Source of the DNA: F1-60-MAGs149 sp037133755
Lineage (GTDB): Bacteria; Actinomycetota; Thermoleophilia; Gaiellales; F1-60-MAGs149
Assembly: GCA_037133755.1 (NCBI GenBank)
Contig: JBAXNN010000013.1
Location: 1-64,000 of the forward strand
DNA: 64,000 bases
Reading direction: 5' to 3'
The notes under the pieces are model-generated. The model was given only the letters and a program-made list of their open reading frames with translations, was not told where the DNA came from and made no database searches. Within the stretch, counting starts at the first letter, position 1. Each line of letters begins with the position of its first letter. Below, one piece after another: positions 53,033 through 61,492 of this stretch. A program made the position numbers and the translations under genes.

Positions 53033-54661
53033 CTAGAGCCGACCCCACTCGACCGGTGCGCCGTCGACCCACGTGTCTTCGACGCGGATCGAGCGCAGGT
53101 CGTCGATCGCCACGCCAAGCGGGTCGCCGGAGAGGATCGCGAAGTCGGCCAGCTTGCCCGGCTCGATCGAGCCCACGACGTGGTCGCGCTTCGTGGCTGC
53201 CGCGCCGTTGATGGTGTAGCCGCGGAGGCCTTCCTCCACGGAGATGCGCTGTTCGGGCGTGCCGAGGGTCGAGCCGTAGCGCGTCTCGCGCGTCGCGGCC
53301 GCCCAGATCGCCTCGATCGGATCGGGGCCAGACACCGGGGTGTCCGACGAGAGGACGATCGGCACGCCGGCGTCGCGGAACTCGCCGTACGGGTTGTACC
53401 GGTTGGCGCTCTCGCCGAGCGCCTCGAGCAGTGCGTCACCGACCAGATAGCCGTGGGTCGGTTGCGGGACCGGGTAGATACCGAGCTCCGCAATGCGGTG
53501 GATCTGGTCGGGCGACGGCATGCCGCAGTGTTCAATGCGGTGACGGTGGTCTTTGCGATCCACATCGGCCAGCGACTCGGTGACGGCATCGAGCACGATC
53601 TGGATCGCCGAGTCGCCCTGCGCGTGCGTGCCGGTCTGCAGGCCAAAGCGGTGGGCGCGGCGGATCAGGCGCCGCAGCTCCTCCGGCTCGTGGTACAGCT
53701 GGCCGTGATGGCACGGGTCGAAGCGGTAGCCGCTCTCGAAGTACGCGGTCAGCCCCGTCAGCGTGCCGTCGGCGTAGAGCTTGAGGCCGGCGAAGGCGAG
53801 GTGGTCGTCGCCGAGGCGCGCACGGAGACCGAGCTCGACGAGCACCTCGAGCAGCGTCGAGAGCGTGAGCATCGAGGCCCGCAGCTGCAGACGCCCGTCG
53901 TCGCGGGCCAGCAGATACGTCTCCATCTCGCGGCGTGTCACCTGACAGTCCGTGACCGACGTGACGCCCGCCTTGAGCAGCATCGTCTGCGCATTGCAGA
54001 GCAGATCGACCAAGCGCTCCGGCGCGTCCGGGATGTGGATATTCGGACCGTGGTTGAGCGTCTTGACACCCTCAGGGCCGGTGATCAGATCGATCGCGGC
54101 GTCCCACATCACACCCGTCGGGTTGCCCTGCTCGTCGCGCTCGATCCGGCCGCCCGCGGGGTCCGGCAGGTCCTTCGTGATGCCATTCATCGCCAGGCAG
54201 TGGCTGTTGACCATCACGCCGTGGCCCGAGCGGTGCATGACGGCGACGACGCGATCGGTGGCAACCCGGTCGAGGTCGGTGCGCTCTGGATTGCGCCGTA
54301 CGTCGAGATCGCCGTGGTGCACGCCGAAGCCCCACACGTCGGCGGTCGGCGGCAGCGAGTCGCGGCGACGGCCGAGCATCTCGACGAGCGCGTCGATCGT
54401 CGTCACCTCGGGCGGCGCGCAGTCGACCCACGCAGCGCACTGGCCGAGCATCAGCGGGTGCGTATGCGCATCGACGAAGCCCGGCAGCAGCGTGCGGCCA
54501 CCGAGATCGAACTCGACCGCCCCCTGGCCCGCCGCATCGCGGCACTCCTCGAGCGAACCAACGTGGAGGATGCGCTCGTCGAGAACCGCGACGGCCTCGG
54601 CGCGCATCTCGGCCGCCATCGTCAGGATCGGTCCACCGGAGATGACGGTGCGGCGGTTCAT
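53033..54661 (-). CDS. Amidohydrolase family protein (YtcJ-like)
   Basis: A 542-residue metal-dependent hydrolase of the Amidohydro_3/YtcJ type. Metal motifs: LLPGFVDAHTHPLMLG (HxH), a KLYADGTLTG segment, His in THAQGDSAI, HRIEHCGMPS and the Asp in VLSSDTPVSGP. The C-terminal EPGKLADFAILSGDP is the usual barrel-closing segment. The substrate is unknown. It ends just before the small membrane ORF and starts 22 bases after the monooxygenase gene, so the two may be cotranscribed. Confidence 0.9.
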   Translation of the reverse strand: MNRRTVISGGPILTMAAEMRAEAVAVLDERILHVGSLEECRDAAGQGAVEFDLGGRTLLPGFVDAHTHPLMLGQCAAWVDCAPPEVTTIDALVEMLGRRRDSLPPTADVWGFGVHHGDLDVRRNPERTDLDRVATDRVVAVMHRSGHGVMVNSHCLAMNGITKDLPDPAGGRIERDEQGNPTGVMWDAAIDLITGPEGVKTLNHGPNIHIPDAPERLVDLLCNAQTMLLKAGVTSVTDCQVTRREMETYLLARDDGRLQLRASMLTLSTLLEVLVELGLRARLGDDHLAFAGLKLYADGTLTGLTAYFESGYRFDPCHHGQLYHEPEELRRLIRRAHRFGLQTGTHAQGDSAIQIVLDAVTESLADVDRKDHRHRIEHCGMPSPDQIHRIAELGIYPVPQPTHGYLVGDALLEALGESANRYNPYGEFRDAGVPIVLSSDTPVSGPDPIEAIWAAATRETRYGSTLGTPEQRISVEEGLRGYTINGAAATKRDHVVGSIEPGKLADFAILSGDPLGVAIDDLRSIRVEDTWVDGAPVEWGRL

Positions 54662-54683
54662 AGAAGCAACCGTACCCGTTCGC

Positions 54684-56180
54684 CTAGGCCGTGATGAAGT
54701 CGTCGAAGTCGGGACGCAGCGTGCGCTTCCAGTAGCCGAGCATGAAGCCCGACCAGTTGTTGAGCACCTTGCCGTCGGCGGTCACGTACCAGGAGGCGCA
54801 GCCGCTCGCCCAGACCGACTTCGCAAGGTCCTGCTGCAGCTCATCGTTGAAGCGCGCCTGCGCGGCGGGGTTGACCGTCAGCACCTTGAGGTGGTCGCGC
54901 CGCATCTTCTGGATGCACTTGCGGATGTAGCGGATCTGGCACTCGATCATGAAGATGATCGTGCCGTGCCCGAGGTTGGTGTTCGGGCCGTAGAGCATGA
55001 ACAGGTTCGGAAAGCCCGCGACCGTGATGCCGAGGTGCGCCTGCGGACCGTCGGCCCAGGCGGCCGCGAGGTCGCGGCCATCCGCGCCGGTGATCTTCAC
55101 GGTCGACATGAACTTCGCCGAGTCGAAGCCGGTGCCCAAGATGATCGCGTCGAGCGGGCCGAACGTGCCGGCCTCGGTCTCGATCGAGTCGGCGGTGATG
55201 CGCGTGATGCGGTCGGTCACCAGGTCGACGTTGTCGCGCTGCAGCGTGGGGTACCAGTCGTTCGACAGGAGCACGCGCTTGCAGCCGATGCCGTAGTCGG
55301 GGGTCAGGCGCGCGCGGAGCTCGGGATCGGGCACCTGCTTCTCGAGGTGGCGCAGCGCGATGTTCTGCCACTCCTCGGCCTTGTCGGAGCCCTGGATCAG
55401 ACCCCACCACTTCTGGCCGGGGCGGAAGGCGAGGAAGCCCTGCTCGTTGAACCAGAAGATGCCGAGCCGGTGCAGGCTCTCGACGCCCGGGATCTTGCGG
55501 AAGCGCCGCTTCTGCGTCTCCGTGTAGGGGAAGTCGCGGCGCGGCACGATCCACGAGTTCGAGCGCTGCAGGACCGTCAGGTGCCCGGCTTGCTTGGCAA
55601 CTTCGGGGACGAACTGTGCGGCGCTCGCACCGTTGCCGATCACCGCGACGCGCTTCCCCGTGAGGTCGTAGTCGTGGTCCCAACGGGCAGAGTGGAACAT
55701 GTGGCCCTGGAAGTCGTCGAGGCCCGGGACGTTGGGGCGGACCGGCTCGTTGAGCTGGCCGCAGCCGAAGATCACGACGTCGGTCTCGATCTGCTCGCCG
55801 TCGCCCGTCGTGAGCGTCCACGTGCTCGAGGCATCGTCGTACGCGGCCGTCTCGATCGGGGTGCTCAGGCGCGTCTTGGCGTAGAGATCCTCTTCGCGCA
55901 TGCAGGCCTTGAGGTACTCGAGGATCTCCTCGTGTCCGGCGTAGGTCTTCGTCCACTCGTGGTTGCGCTTGAACGAGAACGAATAGAGGTGCGACCCGAT
56001 GTCGCACGCCGCGCCGGGGTACGAGTTGTGGAACCACGTGCCGCCGACTTCGGGCGCTGCCTCGTAGATCGTGAAGCTCGTGATGCCCGCCTGCTTGAGT
56101 CGCATCGCCATGCCGATGCCACTGAACCCGGCGCCGATGATTGCGATGCGGGGAGAGGCGCTGCCGTTACGCGGGGTCAC
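54684..56180 (-). CDS. Flavin monooxygenase, Baeyer-Villiger type
   Basis: A 498-residue FAD/NADPH monooxygenase. The FAD site is IAIIGAGFSGIGMAMRL, the BVMO fingerprint FxGxxxHxxxW is present as FQGHMFHSARWDHD, and the NADPH site is VAVIGNGASAAQFVPE. EVGGTWFHNSYPGAACD is also typical. It inserts oxygen into ketones or oxidises heteroatoms. First in a unit with the amidohydrolase. Confidence 0.93.
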   Translation of the reverse strand: MTPRNGSASPRIAIIGAGFSGIGMAMRLKQAGITSFTIYEAAPEVGGTWFHNSYPGAACDIGSHLYSFSFKRNHEWTKTYAGHEEILEYLKACMREEDLYAKTRLSTPIETAAYDDASSTWTLTTGDGEQIETDVVIFGCGQLNEPVRPNVPGLDDFQGHMFHSARWDHDYDLTGKRVAVIGNGASAAQFVPEVAKQAGHLTVLQRSNSWIVPRRDFPYTETQKRRFRKIPGVESLHRLGIFWFNEQGFLAFRPGQKWWGLIQGSDKAEEWQNIALRHLEKQVPDPELRARLTPDYGIGCKRVLLSNDWYPTLQRDNVDLVTDRITRITADSIETEAGTFGPLDAIILGTGFDSAKFMSTVKITGADGRDLAAAWADGPQAHLGITVAGFPNLFMLYGPNTNLGHGTIIFMIECQIRYIRKCIQKMRRDHLKVLTVNPAAQARFNDELQQDLAKSVWASGCASWYVTADGKVLNNWSGFMLGYWKRTLRPDFDDFITA

Positions 56181-56283
56181 AGCCGGGAGTTTACGCGCAG
56201 TTGGGCGTCACGCTGAGGACGCCACGGCGCCGATATGCTGCCGCCATCGGCGCGAGTGACGCGCCCCTCGCGAGGAGCGCCTG

Positions 56284-57417
56284 ATGGATCTCGATCTGCC
56301 TGTTGAGTACGAAGACTTCCGCGCCATGGTGCGTGATTTCGCGGAGACGCGGATCGGACCGATCGCCGAAGAGATCGATCGCGAGCATCGCTTCCCGTAC
56401 GAGATCGTCGAGGAGATGGCGCAGCTCGGATTGATGGGCATCCCGTTCCCCGAGGCGATCGGTGGGGCGGGCGGCGACACGCTGCTCTACGCGATTGCGG
56501 TCGAGGAGCTCACGCGCATCGACGCCTCCGTCGGCGTGACCGTCGCGGCGCACACGTCACTTGGCACGATGCCGATCTACCTGTACGGCACCGACGCGCA
56601 GAAGGAGCAGTGGCTACCCGAGCTCGTCTCGGGCCAGCGCCTCGCGGCCTTTGGTCTGACCGAGCCCGAGGCCGGCTCCGACGCGGGTAACCCGCGCACG
56701 CACGCCGAGCTCGAGAATGGCCAGTGGTGCATCAATGGCTCCAAGATGTTCATCACCAACTCCGGCACCGACATCACCAAGCTGGTGACGATCACGACGC
56801 GCACGGGGGAGGACGAGATCTCGACGATCATCGTCCCCAACGGCACGCCGGGCTACACGCAGAGTGCGCCGCTGCACAAGATCGGCTGGCACGCCTCCGA
56901 CACGCGCGAATTGACGTTCGCGGACGTGCTGGTGCCGGAGGAGAACCTGCTCGGCCCGCGCGGCATGGGCTTCAAGCAGTTCCTGCAGATCCTCGATGGC
57001 GGCCGCGTCTCGATCGCCGCGATGGGCCTCGGCACGATGCAGGCCGCCTACGACCTGTCGCTCGCCTACGCGCAGTCACGCAACCAGTTCGGCCGACCGA
57101 TCGCGAAGTTCCAGGCGATCCAGTTCAAGCTCGCCGACATGGCCGTCGAGCTCGCCGCAGCCCGTGCGCTGGTCTACCGCGCCGCATGGCTGAAGGACCA
57201 GGGCCGCCCGTACGCGCAGGAGGCCGCGATCGCGAAGCTCTACACCGGCGAGGCGTCGAACCGCGCGGTCAACGAGGCCGTCCAGATCCACGGCGGCTAC
57301 GGCTACATGGACGAGTACCCGATCTCGCGCATCTACCGCGACCAGAAGGTGCTTGAGATCGGCGAGGGCACCAACGAGGTACAGCGCCTCGTGATCGCCC
57401 GCAGCCTCGGTCTTTAG
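56284..57417 (+). CDS. liuA: Acyl-CoA dehydrogenase, probable isovaleryl-CoA type
   Basis: A 377-residue FAD acyl-CoA dehydrogenase of the usual length. Signatures are FGLTEPEAGSDAGNPRT, the FAD segment WCINGSKMFITNSG, QNQFGRPIAKFQ-like (here RNQFGRPIAKFQAIQFKLAD) and QIHGGYGYMDEYPISRIYRD. The Glu of GEGTNEVQRLVI is the catalytic base position in short-chain type enzymes. It faces a carboxylase/hydratase set that with it would make a leucine (isovalerate) pathway, so isovaleryl-CoA is the inferred substrate; butyryl-CoA is the alternative. Confidence 0.88.
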   Translation: MDLDLPVEYEDFRAMVRDFAETRIGPIAEEIDREHRFPYEIVEEMAQLGLMGIPFPEAIGGAGGDTLLYAIAVEELTRIDASVGVTVAAHTSLGTMPIYLYGTDAQKEQWLPELVSGQRLAAFGLTEPEAGSDAGNPRTHAELENGQWCINGSKMFITNSGTDITKLVTITTRTGEDEISTIIVPNGTPGYTQSAPLHKIGWHASDTRELTFADVLVPEENLLGPRGMGFKQFLQILDGGRVSIAAMGLGTMQAAYDLSLAYAQSRNQFGRPIAKFQAIQFKLADMAVELAAARALVYRAAWLKDQGRPYAQEAAIAKLYTGEASNRAVNEAVQIHGGYGYMDEYPISRIYRDQKVLEIGEGTNEVQRLVIARSLGL

Positions 57418-57430
57418 CTCTTAGGCTGGT

Positions 57431-57516
57431 CAGTTTGGGTCCGGCCCCAGATTGTCCATCTTGCGGACAATCTGGGGCCGGACCCAAACTGTCCAATCTG
57501 GACCCGGGTCCAGATT
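57431..57516. repeat. Compound palindromic repeat between convergent genes
   Basis: 27-base perfect arms (57431-57457 and 57465-57491) with a 7-base loop, containing GGGTCCGGCCCCAGATTGTCC. A second, 22-base perfect palindrome centred on GACCCGGGTC follows (57495-57516). The core (TTTGGGTCCGGCCCC) resembles the repeat at 44.4 kb. It would also serve as a bidirectional terminator for the acyl-CoA dehydrogenase and biotin carboxylase genes. Confidence 0.88.
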
Positions 57517-57519
57517 CGC

Positions 57520-59124
57520 TCAGTCGGGTTCGATTGCGGCGATCAGGGCGCCGGCGTCGATGAAGGCGCCTTCACTGATGCCGAGCTCGGCGACGGTGCC
57601 GGCGAATGGCGCCTCGAGGCGGTGCTCCATCTTCATCGCCTCGAGCACGGCGATCAGCTCGCCCTCGGCGACCTGCTGGCCGGCGGTGACGGCGAGCGAG
57701 AGGACGACGCCGGGCATCGGGGCGATCAGACGACCATCGCCGCTGCCGGCCACATCCGTCCAGTCGGGCGACTGCGGCACAGGGAAGCGCGCCGTCGAGC
57801 CAGTGCCAAGGCGCCAGGCGCCGGCAAACGTTCCGCTCGGAGCGCGCCGCACCGACAGTGGCGGGTGGTCCTCGAGGAAGGCGGTGGTGGCGGTGCCGGC
57901 GGCGACGTCGGGCTGGCGCACGAGCCAGCGCAGAAACGGCAGGTTGGTGATCACGCCCGCCACGCGGGTCTCATCGAGGGCGGCAGTCAGACGCGCTAGC
58001 GCCTCGTCGCGTGTCTCGCCATGGGCGATCAGCTTGGCGATCATCGGGTCGTAGCCCGTCGGCACGTGATCGCCCGCGGCGATGCCGAGATCGATGCGGA
58101 TGCCCTCGGGTAGGTCGAGCTCGCGCAGCAGGCCTACGCGGGGCAGGAAGGTGAGCGGGTCTTCGGCGTAGAGCCGCACCTCGATCGCATGGCCACTTGG
58201 CGTCGGTGCTGCGGGCACGTGGCCGCCGTCGGCGATGCGGATCATCTCCGCGATCAGGTCGATTCCGGTGACGAGCTCGGTAACGGGATGCTCGACCTGG
58301 ATGCGGGCGTTGAGCTCGAGGAACCAGATCTCATCGCTCGTCACGAGGAACTCGGCAGTGCCGGCGCCGCAGTACCCGGCCGCGCGGGCGAAGGCAATCG
58401 CGGCGTCGTCGAGGCGGGCGCGCAGCGCGTCGTTGACGATCGGCGAGGGGCTCTCTTCAAGCACCTTCTGGTGCCGGCGCTGGATCGAGCAGTCGCGCTC
58501 GCCCAGCGAGATGACGCCGCCGTGGGCATCGGCCAGCAGCTGGATCTCGACGTGGTGCGGGCGCTCGACGAGCCGCTCGGCGTAGACGCGGCCGTCGCCA
58601 AAGGCGCTCTCGGCCTCGCGCGATGCGGCGGCGCGCGCCTCGTCGAGCTCGTTCGACGAGCGCACGATGCGCATGCCGCGTCCGCCACCACCGGCTGCGG
58701 CCTTCAGCAGCAGGGGATAGCCCACGACCTCGGGGTCGCCCTGCGGCAGCACCGGCACGCCGGCGGCCTCGGCGATCGCCTTCGCCTCCAGCTTGTCGCC
58801 TGCGCGCTCGAGCACGTCGGGGCTCGGCCCGATCCAGATGGCGCCAGCCGCCTCAACAGCGCGGGCCGCCTCGGCGCGCTCCGACAGGAACCCGTAGCCC
58901 GGGTGCACTGCGTCGGCACCGCTCTCGCGCACCGCTGCGGCAATCGCGTCGGCGTCGAGATACGACGCGACATCAACCACGCGGTCGCAGGCGCGGGTAT
59001 GAAAGGCGTCGCGGTCGTCGGGCGCCTGCAGAGCGATCGACTCGATGCCGAGCTCGCGGCAGGTACGGGCGATGCGCGCGGCGATCTCGCCGCGGTTGGC
59101 GATCAGGACGGAGCGGATCGCCAC
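57520..59124 (-). CDS. liuD: Acyl-CoA carboxylase alpha subunit (biotin carboxylase + BCCP)
   Basis: A 534-residue subunit from a GTG start. The biotin carboxylase (about 1-440) has IANRGEIAARI, VHPGYGFLSE, KAAAGGGGRGMRIV, and ELNARIQVEHPVTE. The C-terminal BCCP domain has the biotinyl Lys in LEAMKMEHRLEAP (about residue 495). It is rather short for methylcrotonyl-CoA carboxylase alpha (about 650), mainly in the linker between domains. Cotranscribed with the hydratase (22-base overlap) and the beta subunit. Confidence 0.92.
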   Translation of the reverse strand: MAIRSVLIANRGEIAARIARTCRELGIESIALQAPDDRDAFHTRACDRVVDVASYLDADAIAAAVRESGADAVHPGYGFLSERAEAARAVEAAGAIWIGPSPDVLERAGDKLEAKAIAEAAGVPVLPQGDPEVVGYPLLLKAAAGGGGRGMRIVRSSNELDEARAAASREAESAFGDGRVYAERLVERPHHVEIQLLADAHGGVISLGERDCSIQRRHQKVLEESPSPIVNDALRARLDDAAIAFARAAGYCGAGTAEFLVTSDEIWFLELNARIQVEHPVTELVTGIDLIAEMIRIADGGHVPAAPTPSGHAIEVRLYAEDPLTFLPRVGLLRELDLPEGIRIDLGIAAGDHVPTGYDPMIAKLIAHGETRDEALARLTAALDETRVAGVITNLPFLRWLVRQPDVAAGTATTAFLEDHPPLSVRRAPSGTFAGAWRLGTGSTARFPVPQSPDWTDVAGSGDGRLIAPMPGVVLSLAVTAGQQVAEGELIAVLEAMKMEHRLEAPFAGTVAELGISEGAFIDAGALIAAIEPD

Positions 59125-59858
59125 GGCGGGTCCTCTCCGTCGAGCAGTGCACGGAGTCCCGCCTGGCCCTCGGCAGAGGCGCGCACCTCGCTGATCAGGC
59201 GCGCGAGCTCGTCATTGGAGGGCCGCTCGCGGACGATGCGCTTGGTGGCGCGCACGGCCTCGGGGCCCACGCTGCACAGCGTCTCGACGATGCGCTCGGC
59301 CTCGGCGGCCGCATCGTCGGCAACGGCGCTGATGAGTCCGATGCGCAGTGCCTCCGCAGCGTCGAACAGCTCAGCCGTCAGCAGGTAGCGCCGTGCCGCA
59401 GTCGTGCCCATGCGGCCGATCACGTACGGCGAGATCGTGGCGGGCATCAGTCCAATGCGCGTCTCGGTGAAGCCGAACTTCGTGCCGGGTGCGGCGACGG
59501 CGATGTCGCACGTGGCGACGAGGCCCGCACCACCAGCGATGGCATGACCATGGACGGCGGCGACGACGGGCGCGGGACAGCTGTCGATCGCGGCGAAGAG
59601 TGCGCCGAGACGCTGGCCCTCAATGAGGTTCTGCTCGGGCGAGAGGTCGACGCTCGCGCGCATCCAGTCGAGATCGGCGCCGGCCGAGAAGCTCGGACCC
59701 TCGCCGGTCAGCAGCACGGCGCGCGCGTCGCCGACCGCGGCGAAGGCAGCCGACAACTCGTCGATCATCGCGCCGTCGAAGGCGTTGCGACGATCGGCGC
59801 GTGTGAGGGTGATGCGCAGCACATGGCCGTCGCGGATGGCAGAGATCGCAGTGCCCAC
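59103..59858 (-). CDS. liuC: Enoyl-CoA hydratase family, probable methylglutaconyl-CoA hydratase
   Basis: A 251-residue crotonase-fold enzyme. The oxyanion hole motifs are SFSAGADLDWMR and HAIAGGAGLVATCDI; the usual Glu pair region is FGFTETRIGLMPATISPYVI. GADLDWMR is a hallmark of methylglutaconyl-CoA hydratases, fitting the neighbouring carboxylase. GTG start two bases after the beta-subunit stop; overlaps the biotin carboxylase start. Confidence 0.88.
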   Translation of the reverse strand: MGTAISAIRDGHVLRITLTRADRRNAFDGAMIDELSAAFAAVGDARAVLLTGEGPSFSAGADLDWMRASVDLSPEQNLIEGQRLGALFAAIDSCPAPVVAAVHGHAIAGGAGLVATCDIAVAAPGTKFGFTETRIGLMPATISPYVIGRMGTTAARRYLLTAELFDAAEALRIGLISAVADDAAAEAERIVETLCSVGPEAVRATKRIVRERPSNDELARLISEVRASAEGQAGLRALLDGEDPPWRSAPS

Positions 59859-59860
59859 GG

Positions 59861-61420
59861 CTACATCCGGAAGACGCCGAAGCTCGGCGCGGGGACGGGG
59901 GCACTACCGGCGGCGGCGATGCCAAGGGCGAGCACGCGACGTGTATCGCGCGGGTCGATCAGGCCGTCATCCCAGAGGCGCGAGGTCGAGAAGTACGCGT
60001 CGCTCTCCTCTTCGAGGCGCACGCGCGCCTCTTCTGCGGCATCGCTTCCAACTTGGGCCAGGACGAGGGCGGCCTGCTCGGCACCCATCACACCGGTGCG
60101 CGCGTTCGGCCAGGCCCACAGCTGGCGCGGCTGGAAGGCGCGGCCGCACATGCCGTAGTTACCGGCGCCGAACGAGCCGCCGATCACGACGGTGAACTTC
60201 GGGACCTGCGCACACGACACGGCGGTGACGAGCTTGGCGCCGTCCTTGGCGATGCCGCCATGCTCGGCACGCGTGCCGACCATGAAGCCCGTGATGTTCT
60301 GCAGGAAGACGAGCGGGAGCTTGCGCTGGCAGGCGAGCTCGACGAAGTGCGCGCCCTTGAGTGCGGCAGCCGAGACGAGCACGCCGTTGTTGGCGAGAAT
60401 CGCGACCGGCTGGCCCTCGATCGAGGCGAAGCCGCACACCAGCGTTTCGCCGTACTCGCGCTTGAACTCGTGGAATCGGCTGCCGTCGACGGTGCGGCCG
60501 ATCACCTCGCGCACGTCGTACGGCACGCGGTAGTCGACGGGCACGATGCCGAGCAGGTCCTCGGGGTCGTGCAGCGGTGCCTCGGGCCTGTCGACGGTCC
60601 ACGTCGGCGCGGGCGCGGGGCCGAGCGTGCGGATCGCCTCGCGCACCAGGGCAAGAGCGTGCTCGTCGTCGATCGCCTCGTGGTCGGCCACGCCGGAGAT
60701 GCGGGTGTGGACGGCGCTGCCGCCGAGGTCCTCGGCCGTCACCTCTTCACCCGTCGCGGCCTTCACGAGCGGCGGGCCGCCGAGGAAGATCGTGCCGGTG
60801 CCCTTGACGATGATTGTCTCGTCGCTCATGGCCGGCACGTACGCGCCACCGGCGGTGCACGAGCCCATCACCGCGGCGATCTGGGCGATCCCCTCCTGCG
60901 ACATGCGGGCCTGGTTGTAGAAGATGCGGCCGAAGTGGTCGCGGTCGGGGAAGACATCGGCCTGCATCGGCAGGAAGGCTCCGCCCGAGTCGACGAGGTA
61001 GATGCAGGGCAGTCGGTTCTCGAGCGCGACTTCCTGCGCCCGCAGGTGCTTCTTCACGGTAAGCGGGTAGTACGTGCCGCCCTTGACCGTCGCGTCGTTG
61101 GCGACGATCACGCACGCGCGGCCCTCGACGACGCCGATGCCGGTGACGATGCCCGCCGATGGCACGACGCCGTCGTACTGGTCCCACGCGGCAAGTGCGC
61201 CAAGCTCGAGGAATGCGCCGTCGGGATCGACGAGGCGGTCGATGCGCTCGCGGGCCAGCAGCTTGTCGCGGCCGTGGTGCTTCTCGCGCGCCGCCTCCGA
61301 CCCGCCGGTCGCAACCTGTGCGCGACGCTCGGCCAGCAGCGCGATCAGTGCATCCATTTCGGCCTTGCGGGCAGCGAACTGCGCATCACCACGGTCGATG
61401 TGGGTGGGGAGAATCGTCAT
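59861..61420 (-). CDS. liuB: Acyl-CoA carboxylase beta subunit (carboxyltransferase)
   Basis: A 519-residue carboxyltransferase. The ATG at 61420 begins MTILPTHIDRGD; the upstream open frame is Arg-rich shadow. Typical segments are VVEGRACVIVANDATVKGG, IYLVDSGGAFLPMQ, VMGSCTAGGAYVPAMSDE, and in the second half GFMVGTRAEHGGIAKDGAK and GSFGAGNYGMCGRAFQPR. These match 3-methylcrotonyl-CoA and geranyl-CoA carboxylases best. First gene of the operon with liuC- and liuD-like genes; the acyl-CoA dehydrogenase is on the opposite strand. Confidence 0.93.
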   Translation of the reverse strand: MTILPTHIDRGDAQFAARKAEMDALIALLAERRAQVATGGSEAAREKHHGRDKLLARERIDRLVDPDGAFLELGALAAWDQYDGVVPSAGIVTGIGVVEGRACVIVANDATVKGGTYYPLTVKKHLRAQEVALENRLPCIYLVDSGGAFLPMQADVFPDRDHFGRIFYNQARMSQEGIAQIAAVMGSCTAGGAYVPAMSDETIIVKGTGTIFLGGPPLVKAATGEEVTAEDLGGSAVHTRISGVADHEAIDDEHALALVREAIRTLGPAPAPTWTVDRPEAPLHDPEDLLGIVPVDYRVPYDVREVIGRTVDGSRFHEFKREYGETLVCGFASIEGQPVAILANNGVLVSAAALKGAHFVELACQRKLPLVFLQNITGFMVGTRAEHGGIAKDGAKLVTAVSCAQVPKFTVVIGGSFGAGNYGMCGRAFQPRQLWAWPNARTGVMGAEQAALVLAQVGSDAAEEARVRLEEESDAYFSTSRLWDDGLIDPRDTRRVLALGIAAAGSAPVPAPSFGVFRM

Positions 61421-61492
61421 CTTCGGTCCCGGGAAGTCTACGGCGTTCCGCCGATCAGCCGATCGGCCCTCGGGAACGGGTAGCATCGTGCC

